A DNA stretch of 20,857 nt from a virus. The DNA is taken from IMG/VR virus record IMGVR_UViG_3300043410_001171, positions 1 through 20,857 of that record. One strand, 5' to 3'. Within the stretch, counting starts at the first letter, position 1; each line of letters starts with the position of its first letter. A model generated the notes under the pieces. That model did no database searches and was not told where the DNA came from. It saw only the letters and a list, made by a program, of their open reading frames with translations. The position numbers and the translations under genes were made by a program. Of this stretch, positions 5,069 to 13,000 are shown piece after piece.

Positions 5069-5461
5069 ATGGAGTTAGATGAAGTCAACCTCGAGAAGCT
5101 CATGCAAGCAGACATCAACATGCGTGAGAAGATCGCGGAACTTGAAAACGAAATCAAGGAAGTTGAGAAGAAGCGTGATGTAGTGCAACAAGCACTTCAC
5201 GAAGCTTGCCGAGCTTTAAATGTAAGTAGTCTTAAAACAAATGTAGGTACGTTATCACGTACAGTTAGAACGTCATACGTAACAAATAACTGGCCTGCGC
5301 TTTACGAGTTTATCAGAGAAAACAATGTACCTGAGTTCTTACATAAGCGTCTATCCAGTGGCAACATCAAAGAATTTCTAGAGGCTAATCCTGATAAATG
5401 TCCTGCAGGATTAACACCTATGAATGAGTACACAATTTCAATTCGTAAAAGTAAGGAGTAA
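5069..5461 (+). CDS. Coiled-coil phage protein of unknown function, 130 aa
   Basis: ATG at 5069 follows AAGGAGGG with ideal spacing and is the first gene of the promoter at 5013-5040. Residues 8-50 form a charged coiled coil (NMREKIAELENEIKEVEKKR). The C-terminal half has the pattern W-x-x-L-Y-E-F-I, FLHKRLSSGNIKEFLE, then NPDKCPAGL and a final beta strand (EYTISIRKSKE). This two-part layout (N-terminal coiled coil, C-terminal segment with the K/R-R-L/V-S and P-x-G elements) is seen in a widespread family of small phage proteins encoded near ssDNA-binding or recombination genes. I know of no proven function. Its position before the zinc-finger protein suggests a replication or recombination accessory role (inference). 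Confidence 0.75.
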   Translation: MELDEVNLEKLMQADINMREKIAELENEIKEVEKKRDVVQQALHEACRALNVSSLKTNVGTLSRTVRTSYVTNNWPALYEFIRENNVPEFLHKRLSSGNIKEFLEANPDKCPAGLTPMNEYTISIRKSKE

Positions 5462-5463
5462 GT

Positions 5464-5688
5464 ATGACTGCAGATATTGTAGTAGAAGATTGGCAATTTA
5501 GAGTATCGAAGGAACGTGATGAATTAGAGCAGCGTTTGTATAAACTAAATACCTTTATGAAAAGCAGAGCATTCGACAATCTTTGTCGTGATGAAGTACA
5601 ACGATTACACAACCAACGCCGTGCGATGCAAGATTATGCGCAAGCACTAACTGATCGCATCGCTCATTTCTATACAACAGGAGCTTAA
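5464..5688 (+). CDS. Small helical phage protein, crAss001_48-like, 74 aa
   Basis: ATG at 5464 has AAGGAG eight bases upstream and lies two bases after the previous stop. The sequence is almost entirely helical and follows a recognisable pattern: RVSKERDELEQRLYKLNTF, then SRAFDNL, LHNQRRAMQDYAQALTDRI. This is the signature (ERDEL, L-x-x-F, F-x-x-L, Q-x-x-x-M-x-x-Y, L-x-x-R-I) of a small protein family common in phages and sometimes named crAss001_48-related. The function is unknown; a helical hairpin is likely. It sits between the coiled-coil gene and the zinc-finger gene in the same transcription unit. The family name is from memory and moderately certain. Confidence 0.75.
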   Translation: MTADIVVEDWQFRVSKERDELEQRLYKLNTFMKSRAFDNLCRDEVQRLHNQRRAMQDYAQALTDRIAHFYTTGA

Positions 5689-5692
5689 TTAT

Positions 5693-6655
5693 ATGAGTAC
5701 AGAATTAGATATTTTCCAACAAGGCACAGCCGTTGCGACTACAGGCCCACGTGATGATGGCTTTACAAGTAACGTAGGTGGCTCAAGCATTACCTCACGT
5801 AGCATTGTTATTGTTAACAATAAGCTACGCGTAATGGTCAACGGTAAAGAGTTGATGAAGATTGAACAACCACACCTAGACGTGATCATCGTTAACTCAG
5901 CACCTACAGTTAACCGTATGTTCTACTCTGAAGGTTACGACCCGAAGGCAGCTAAGCGTTCACCACCTAAATGCTGGAGTCACGACAGTGCAGTTCCTGC
6001 GGCTGATGCACGTGAACCTCAAGGTACGAAGTGCGTAGACTGTAAACAAAACATTAAAGGCTCAGGTCAAAATGGTACGAAGGCATGTCGCTTCCACCGT
6101 TACATTGCGGTAGTGTTAGCAGATAACCCAACAGGTGATATCTACCGCGTTAAGTTGTCAGCGACTTCTGTGTTCGGTGATGGCACTAACGACCGCCGTC
6201 CCTTCCACGCTTATCGTGACTACCTCGTTGCTAACAACGAAGGTCTAGGTACAGTTGTGTCACGTATGATTGTAGGTGACGATAACTCTAATATTGGCTT
6301 CCGTCCTGTAGGTCGTTTGTCTGATGAGCAAGTAGCAGTCATCCGCAGCCGTTCACAAGAAGAAGACGCAGTACGTGCGATTACGATGTCTGTTGCAGCT
6401 GATCGTGATGAGAACGGTGAAGAGTTTGCACCAGCTTCTACTCCAGCACCTACTACACAAGGTTCAGTACCCCCATCAACACTAGCAGCAGGTACTACAA
6501 TCACTCCTACTCAAGAGCCAGCTGATGAGGACATTCCTGAACCAACAGTGCGTGCAGCTAAGCCAGCACCAACAACTGCAGCACCTACACCAGCCCCAGT
6601 TAAGGCTGACGGTGGTGAAGTAAGTTTGGATGACTTAGTAGCTGACTGGACATAA
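5693..6655 (+). CDS. Zinc-finger protein with acidic tail, possible ssDNA-binding protein, 320 aa
   Basis: ATG at 5693 follows CAGGAG with nine-base spacing. Residues 35-160 form the conserved domain: a beta-rich start (RSIVIVNNKLRVMVNGKE), then PPKCWSHDSAVPAAD with Cys94, TKCVDCKQN with Cys114 and Cys117, and KACRFHRY with Cys132, a four-cysteine zinc site, followed by strands (YIAVVLAD, YRVKLSATS). Residues 245-305 are a Pro/Thr/Ala-rich linker of low complexity. The protein ends in an acidic tip (GEVSLDDLVADWT), like the C-terminal tails of ssDNA-binding proteins that recruit partners. Placement between helicase and primase-helicase supports binding of single-stranded DNA during replication or recombination. 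The fold is not proven from sequence; an alternative is a recombination mediator. The domain pattern (CWS/CFS... C-x2-C ... C) is familiar from many phages without an assigned role. Confidence 0.65.
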   Translation: MSTELDIFQQGTAVATTGPRDDGFTSNVGGSSITSRSIVIVNNKLRVMVNGKELMKIEQPHLDVIIVNSAPTVNRMFYSEGYDPKAAKRSPPKCWSHDSAVPAADAREPQGTKCVDCKQNIKGSGQNGTKACRFHRYIAVVLADNPTGDIYRVKLSATSVFGDGTNDRRPFHAYRDYLVANNEGLGTVVSRMIVGDDNSNIGFRPVGRLSDEQVAVIRSRSQEEDAVRAITMSVAADRDENGEEFAPASTPAPTTQGSVPPSTLAAGTTITPTQEPADEDIPEPTVRAAKPAPTTAAPTPAPVKADGGEVSLDDLVADWT

Positions 6656-6665
6656 GGAGTGAGCG

Positions 6666-6899
6666 ATGAGAGGTTACTCACAAAGTATCATTGAAGCTAA
6701 CCAAAATGCTGCCCCTGGAATGGGGGTGGCACTAGGTGCTCTGTTGATTGCGCTTAAATACCCAGTTAGCCGAGCGGCAAAAGACCTTGAAGTTTCAAGA
6801 CAAACGGTCTATGATTGGATCTCTGGGAAAGCAATACCAACTCCAACAAAAAACCAGTTGATTACTGACTTAATAGATAAGTTAAGCCAATCAGAATAG
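6666..6899 (+). CDS. Cro/CI-like helix-turn-helix protein, 77 aa
   Basis: ATG at 6666 is preceded by TAAGGAG seven to eight bases upstream and lies ten bases after the previous stop. A helical segment (GVALGALLIALKYPV, residues 20-34) leads into a clear helix-turn-helix: VSRAAKDLEV then SRQTVYDWISGKAIPTP (34-60), followed by a C-terminal helix (KNQLITDLIDKL). The order matches small XRE-family phage proteins. It could be a repressor of the adjacent primase operon or an initiator-type DNA-binding protein, because it directly precedes the structured non-coding region at 6900-7023. Which of the two is inference. There is no lysogeny gene nearby, so a role as prophage repressor is not supported. 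Confidence 0.8.
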   Translation: MRGYSQSIIEANQNAAPGMGVALGALLIALKYPVSRAAKDLEVSRQTVYDWISGKAIPTPTKNQLITDLIDKLSQSE

Positions 6900-7023
6900 T
6901 AGTTTCGGGTGAAAGCGGATGCTAGGGATATACGACTCACGCCCATGTGGCGATGTTAAGTTGTCGCTAACAGGTAGGCCCTAGATGCAGCGAGTAGCCC
7001 AACCCTTTAACATGTGAGAGAAC
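6900..7023 (+). promoter_or_regulatory. Structured non-coding region before primase-helicase: leader RNA or origin candidate
   Basis: This 124-base gap is unusually long for the unit. CTAGGG (6922-6927) and CCCTAG (6979-6984) can close a domain that contains GCGAT/GTCGC (6950-6954 with 6963-6967) or, in competition, CGCC/GGCG (6940-6943 with 6949-6952). TTTC/GAAA (6903-6906 with 6911-6914) forms a small upstream hairpin. An 11-base stretch, ATACGACTCAC (6930-6940), equals the recognition part of the T7 promoter but lacks its TATAGGG. Two tiny ORFs (GTG 6909-6959, 16 aa; ATG 6919-6984, 21 aa) overlap it. No sigma-70 promoter or U-tailed hairpin is evident. The ribosome binding site of the next gene is weak (GAGAG). 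An RNA leader or a replication origin are both compatible. Confidence 0.4.
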
Positions 7024-9849
7024 ATGCAAACTTTAGAATTTCTACGGCACGTGTGGCCAACAGAAGGTGTTTATTGCATCGTTGGGAAAGACCAACAAAA
7101 CAATATCCAACCTAAATTCGTACATACTATTGAGCAAGCAGCGGAGGTTGCTCAACAGTTACTAGGTGATAACAGCGACGTGTATTTCGCATGCTCGACG
7201 TTTAATCAACCTACAGATCGTACAAAGGTTAACGCTAAACAAGAACGTGCGTTTTGGCTAGATATAGATTGTGGATACGACGAGAAGAAAGGTAAACACA
7301 AGGACTATAAAGACAAAGATGCTGCCCTTACAGCGCTGCGTTCATTCACAGATACAACAGGCTTACCTGAGCCTACGATTGTTGATTCAGGTCGTGGCAT
7401 CCACGTATATTGGACATTCACCGATCCAATAGCTAAAGAGCTATGGACTCCTGTAGCAGAAGGTCTCAAGTTCCTATGCGTTAAGCATGGTCTACGTGCT
7501 GATGGTGCATGTACTGCAGACGCTGCTCGTATCCTACGCGTACCTAATACCAAAAACTTTAAAGACCCTAGCAAGCCTTTAGACGTAGTTGTCCTCAACG
7601 AAGGATACCCTACACCTTTCGATGACTTAGCAGCACTTATCCCAATCCACTTAGGTGGCGAACGAATTAAGTCAGGTCACGAAGCTCACAAAATAGACGC
7701 AGATGGCGCTGTCTCATCATTTAAAAAGATTATGCAACGATGCATGTCAGGTGATGGCTGTGAACAACTTAAATACATAGCAACTAAACAAAAAGAAATT
7801 GACGAGCCACTATGGCGTTCAGGGTTATCCATCGCTCAATATTGTGAAGATCGTGGTGTAGCCATCCACAAGATATCATCTCAGCATCCTGAGTATTCAG
7901 CAGCAGCAACGGAAGCTAAGGCAGCTAGTATTCCTGCACCTCATACCTGTAATCAATTTGAAAGTTTACGTCCTGAGGGATGTAAGAACTGTAAGTTTAA
8001 GGGTTCGATAACATCGCCTATACAAATGGGTAAATATGTTCCTAGATCGATAGGATCAGACTTTATTGTTCAGGTTGAGAACAAAGAAACTGGTGAGGTT
8101 GAATCAAAAAACATCCCAGTATACCCATCCCCATATTTCCGAGGTAAGAACGGTGGTATATATAAATCGTTACCTGATAATGAAGATGACGGTATGCGTA
8201 TATATGATTATGACTTCTATCTAGTCGACCGATTGAATGATCCTGCAGTGGGCGACTGTGCATGGTTCAAACTACATCTACCTCAAGATGGTGTGCGTGA
8301 GTTTATTGCTCCTGTATCAAGCTTGATGAGCACAGAAAAAGCTCGTGACATTGTTAATAACATTGGCATATTTGAACGTGGTAAATCACTTGAAGGGATT
8401 ATTGAGTACATTCGAGTGTGTCTAAGTGAACAGCTAAAGAACAAGAAGGCTGCTCATATGCACAAGCAGTTTGGCTGGAATGAAAATAAGAGCATGATCA
8501 TCATAGGCAATCGTGAGATTAGTACATATGGTATTAACCACGTTCCTGTTTCAGAAGAGTTGAGCCAAGTAACTCCTACACTAACCAAGAAAGGTTCGTA
8601 TGATGAGTGGAAGAAGGCCATAGCGTTCTACGAGCGTCCAGGGATGGAACTTCGTGCATTTGGTTTCTTCTGTGGCTTTGGCTCTATGCTAATGCCATTG
8701 TTTGATTCTAGAGAAAAGTCAGCAGTAATTAACCTGTACAACCCTGAAGCAGGTCAAGGTAAAACATCTATCCTGCAGATGATGACTAGCATCTATGGCA
8801 ACCCTGATATTGAAGCTAAGCTAATTAACGTTTGGGGCGATACCGAGAACTCAATCATTAACCGATTTGGTTATATGAAGAACCTACCTGCAGCGGTAGA
8901 CGAGATGACTAACGTGAGCGCAGATGAACTACATCGCTTCCTCAAGTTTGTATCATCAGGTCGTGGTAAAAACCGTATGGGTAACGGAGCTAACAGAGAA
9001 CGAAACAATGATACTGTGTTTAACTTGATTTGTGTTGTATCAAGTAACACGGACTTCCGCACAGTGATGTTCTCACAGAAAGCTAAAGCATCAGGTGAGA
9101 TGGCTCGTTTCATTCAGCTACGTATTGAGAAAGACCACACATTAACTAAAGCTGAGATTGATAAACTAATGAGTATCATCTTTGATAATTATGGTCATGC
9201 AGGGGAACAGTATGGCCAGTACATACTACAAAACGTCGATAAGATTAAAAAAGATCTTGTAGCTATGCAAGTTAAACTAGATACCATGTTAGGTTTCAGA
9301 GGGGAAGAACGTAAGTACTCAACTAACTTAGCTGCAGTATTTTTAGGTGCTATCATCGCTAAGCGTTTAGGCATTCACAACATTGCTATTGAGCCTGTAT
9401 TGAAAGCAGTAGCTAAAGAGATTCGTGAGTTCATGGGCGTTATCAAGGAAAACAACTTTGATGCGATGGAGACATTGGGTAACTTCTTGGATGAGAACCT
9501 AGCACGTAACACACTAGTGATTAATGGTACGATAGATAAGAAAACTGGTTACACCGATGCTCCGATTATCAAGCCATCTAATGATCTAAAAGTTCGCTAT
9601 GAGCCTGATTTAAAAACACTTTATATCCCTTGCAATATTATCAAGAGTTATTTACACTCCGTGCAAGTCGAGTACAGCGATTTCGTACAAGGCTTACGAG
9701 CAGCAAATGTATTGCGTAACGATACAGGAGCAAACAAAGTAATGCATAAGGGATTAGAGATGAGTGGTCCATCAGTTAGATGTCTGTGGATCGACAGTTC
9801 TAAGTTTGATGTAGAAGTTCAATTGGATATACCACAACGTGTTGACTAA
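7024..9849 (+). CDS. Primase-helicase: AEP-like primase domain fused to DUF927-type helicase, 941 aa
   Basis: ATG at 7024 is chosen because an earlier ATG at 7012 is followed by TGA. Residues 1-200 resemble an archaeo-eukaryotic-type primase: FWLDIDCG with Asp80 and Asp82, SGRGIHVYW at 122-130 with His127, and DAARILRVPNTKNFK at 166-180. Cysteines at 309, 320 and 323 (TCNQF ... EGCKNCKFKG) form a zinc site typical of phage primases, followed by SPIQMGKY. The C-terminal half is DUF927/SF3-like: Walker A NPEAGQGKTS at 573-582, Walker B AAVDEMTN at 623-630, and sensor-like VVSSNTDF at 671-678 after the family's GRGKNRM element. The protein should unwind DNA and make primers at the phage fork. 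No DNA polymerase is in the window. It overlaps the next gene by 11 bases. Confidence 0.88.
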   Translation: MQTLEFLRHVWPTEGVYCIVGKDQQNNIQPKFVHTIEQAAEVAQQLLGDNSDVYFACSTFNQPTDRTKVNAKQERAFWLDIDCGYDEKKGKHKDYKDKDAALTALRSFTDTTGLPEPTIVDSGRGIHVYWTFTDPIAKELWTPVAEGLKFLCVKHGLRADGACTADAARILRVPNTKNFKDPSKPLDVVVLNEGYPTPFDDLAALIPIHLGGERIKSGHEAHKIDADGAVSSFKKIMQRCMSGDGCEQLKYIATKQKEIDEPLWRSGLSIAQYCEDRGVAIHKISSQHPEYSAAATEAKAASIPAPHTCNQFESLRPEGCKNCKFKGSITSPIQMGKYVPRSIGSDFIVQVENKETGEVESKNIPVYPSPYFRGKNGGIYKSLPDNEDDGMRIYDYDFYLVDRLNDPAVGDCAWFKLHLPQDGVREFIAPVSSLMSTEKARDIVNNIGIFERGKSLEGIIEYIRVCLSEQLKNKKAAHMHKQFGWNENKSMIIIGNREISTYGINHVPVSEELSQVTPTLTKKGSYDEWKKAIAFYERPGMELRAFGFFCGFGSMLMPLFDSREKSAVINLYNPEAGQGKTSILQMMTSIYGNPDIEAKLINVWGDTENSIINRFGYMKNLPAAVDEMTNVSADELHRFLKFVSSGRGKNRMGNGANRERNNDTVFNLICVVSSNTDFRTVMFSQKAKASGEMARFIQLRIEKDHTLTKAEIDKLMSIIFDNYGHAGEQYGQYILQNVDKIKKDLVAMQVKLDTMLGFRGEERKYSTNLAAVFLGAIIAKRLGIHNIAIEPVLKAVAKEIREFMGVIKENNFDAMETLGNFLDENLARNTLVINGTIDKKTGYTDAPIIKPSNDLKVRYEPDLKTLYIPCNIIKSYLHSVQVEYSDFVQGLRAANVLRNDTGANKVMHKGLEMSGPSVRCLWIDSSKFDVEVQLDIPQRVD

Positions 9850-10033
9850 CGGTACAGATTATCAAATAGATTGGCCTAACTTCAAGCCAGGCTCGTCTAT
9901 ATTTTTACCTGCTATAGATACGAAAGCTGCCGTTGATGCAGTGAAACGCGAAGCTAAACGCTTAGGGTTTCAATATGTCCTCAAGATTGTAGTTGAGGAC
10001 GGCATCAAGGGCGTTCGTGTTTGGCGTCTTTAA
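9839..10033 (+). CDS. Small conserved phage protein, 64 aa
   Basis: The gene starts at GTG (9839) or the adjacent TTG (9842), overlapping the primase-helicase by 11 bases without a clear ribosome binding site, so it is probably translated by coupling. The protein has W-x-x-F-K-P-G-S-S-I-F-L-P near residues 12-24, a helix (DAVKREAKRLGFQY) and an end of the form KIVVEDGIKGVRVWRL. This is a compact alpha/beta layout found in small proteins next to phage replication genes. The function is not known to me. It is the last gene of the + strand block; its stop shares bases with the stop of the opposing virion gene. Confidence 0.7.
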   Translation: MLTNGTDYQIDWPNFKPGSSIFLPAIDTKAAVDAVKREAKRLGFQYVLKIVVEDGIKGVRVWRL

Positions 10034-13000
10034 TCAGCGTATCTAGTTACGTCGCTGATATCTCGTTCGCGTTTCTCGTATTTAACGCCTGACGCACTGC
10101 GTTGGGCTTTATCTTTTCTACGTTGAGCGATTGAACGTTTGATAGACTCACCGTTAATTCTGCGACTAGGATGCTCGATATTGAACTCTCTAACTTGTTC
10201 AAGCGCTTCAGTAGGGTCTTCGCCATTTAATCTAGCAGTAGCTATGTCTTTAATGAGCTTGTTGCGTACATCATCAATTGCTTGAGTGATACGCTCTTTC
10301 TCATACATCGCTTGGTAGTATTCAGCTTCTTTAGTAGGTGTGAACCCTAACGCCTTGATCGCTTGATCCCATGCATTGAACTCGTCAGCTTCGATCGCTA
10401 CATTGCCTGAACGTGTTGTTAGACCTTCACTGCCTAGACGTTCAGCTTTCACTAATGAAGACATGAATTTAGGCAATACCTTCTCTAGGGCTTTTTGGTA
10501 ATCGCCTTCGCTACCTAGAATGAACGCGTCGCCTACACGTGATGCCATGCTTACTGGTGCTCCGCCTAAGTTAAACATAAACTCTGTCACTGCGTCTTTA
10601 CCTGTCGCAGCATCAGTGATGGCGCTTGAACGCATCATAGGGAATGGTAAGAACAAGTTCTCCATACTCATACTGCCTGAGTCTACACCCACCATAGCAG
10701 GTAGACCTTTCCAGAATACACGAGCGGTCTCATTACCGAACGTATCAGCTAGGGCATTACGTAGTTGAGTCTCTACATCACCGTCTTTATCGTCTTTGTC
10801 ACCGAACGCACCCATGAGGAATAATAGTGGAGCAGCTACTGGCACACCACGTATACCTGCCATGATCAACTGTGTACCCATGAGGTAGAAGAACGCACGT
10901 TTAGCTTCAGCATCACCACCCCAAGCATTCTTGAAGTTACGAGCTAGTAAGTAGATCATGCCTTGTTGGTATTTGCGGAACTGCATAGGGATACGGTTTA
11001 GACCACCCATGTGTCCTTGCTTCATGAAGTATGCTGCGTTTGTATCGCTGTAGTCTAGCTGTGTTAACTCAACAGCTTCCCGTGCAGCTTTAGTCGCTGC
11101 TTCTTCATTACCTGTTTTGTTCATCTCTAGGCGATAAGCTGCAAGTGCTGAAGATAAGCGGTTCATCAACTCAATGTTATGTGATGACCAATTGAACACT
11201 TTCCAGAACTTGATCGCTTTAGGACTCATGCCTTTAGTATAGACTTCAGTGTCCATGTTATTGGCAATATCTAGCTTGCCTAAGTCCTCAAGCATACGCA
11301 CCATCTTGAGTTCACCGCCTTCAAAAGCTTGTGAAAGGTCAGCATCTTTTAGGCTGAAGAACTTCCCACCACGACCACCTTTAACAACGTTCTTAGCATC
11401 TTTCCATGCACCAATCACTGCGCGGCTAGCGTTCTTCGCGCCATAGCGACCTGCTAGTTGAGGGATAGTAATTTGGAATGGCTGCGTCATATTCTGCAAT
11501 AGATATGATGGCGCAATACCCAAGTGATAGATCGAGCTAGCACCTGTTAACTTACTCAAGATAGGATGATGGTCGTATCTAGCATCTAGGTTCAAACGAG
11601 CACGAACGTTATTGTATACGTCACGAAGTTGCATGTCGTTCTTCGATTGGTTACGCATATCGATCAACGCTTTAGACATTGGCTTCATGAACCCCATACG
11701 TGATAGGTAGAACGAGTCACGCTCCATTGTCTCAGCGAACGCTTGTAGCATATTCTCTGTAGCACCAGCAATGTTACGACGTTTGATTTGACGTTGTAAC
11801 GCTGAGTTCTCAGGTAGTCCTGCAAGAACGCTATCAATCATCGCTTGGCGTAGTTGACGCATATCTTTAGGATCAATATCTAGATCAATCTCACGATCAA
11901 AGATCTTCTCAAGCTGGTCAATCGCACCAAACGAGTTTGCACGGATATTGTTCATGTACTCTTCTGACTTAGTCTCGCGTACATTCATCCCTTGACGTTT
12001 TAGTTTGTCAGCTTCTTTAGCTTGATCTGAACGTTTATCAAATGCAAATACTTGATAATGATCTTCGCTCTTCTCCATCTGACGCAAGCGCTCAATCAAG
12101 GCTTTACGCTCTGAACCTGATGCATTAGCTAGATCCTCACGAAGTGCACGAATCTCATCTGATTCCGCAACGACCAAGTATTCACCGAAACGCATCAATG
12201 GGAAGTATGGTCCACGCATTTCATTTAGTAACATTTCGTGCTCTTGGACAGCCTTCTCAATACGAGCGTTTATTTTTTCGGCTTCTTCTGGGGTTGCTTC
12301 TGCCAAGTCTTCAGCATAAGCCCCGCGTACCATGTCGTTATAAACTGTGCGGCGCAAGTTAAAGTTTTCTTGCAAGAGCGCCCTAGCTCTTTGATAGATC
12401 TGTTTAGCTTCTGGAGAGAGCGCGTTGTAGGCGTCGGACAGTTCTTCATATTTATCCCTCATGTCTTCAGTTAAGTGAGCATTAGGTTCGGACTCGAACT
12501 CTTCATCAGGATGGATCTTAGAGCGTGTAGCTTCAAGCATTAACTTGCCTAGCTTCTTATGCTCAGCAGAGTTAGAGAACGAGAACGCACCCCAATCCGA
12601 TAATAATGCGTGAGCTTTATTTTTTAGACGCTGCTGTGTCATTGTCATCTTATCGTTGAGGTCTGCATAGTTACGCAGAGCAGGCATAGCATTACCAAAC
12701 TGGTCAACCAATTGGTACATAGATAATAGTTTAGGTGTGAGCTTACGTAGTGCTGCGCCTAGATTTAGACGTGCATCAGATACGCGTGGGCTAACTAGAT
12801 CACGGAATATGTTATCACCTGTAGGTGTATCTGCACCTTCAACTGGAGCACTAGGCTCACGAAGCGCACGAGGTTCAGCAGGTTGTGCTTCTACCACTGG
12901 AGGCGCTTCAGGAGCAGGGGGAGCTTTAGCTTCGGTGTCCACTCTGTTCACTGCATCAGCATAAGCTTTATTTAGTTGGAAGTCGGTAATCTGTGAACCT

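Noticed and set aside
6930-6946. A working T7-type promoter
   Set aside because: The recognition bases match but the TATA melting and GGG start bases are absent, and no phage RNA polymerase gene is in view; kept only as a finding.
6955-6971. H-type pseudoknot between GTTA (6955-6958) and TAAC (6968-6971)
   Set aside because: The loop lengths (five bases and zero) do not suit a classical pseudoknot; the pairing is only four bases.
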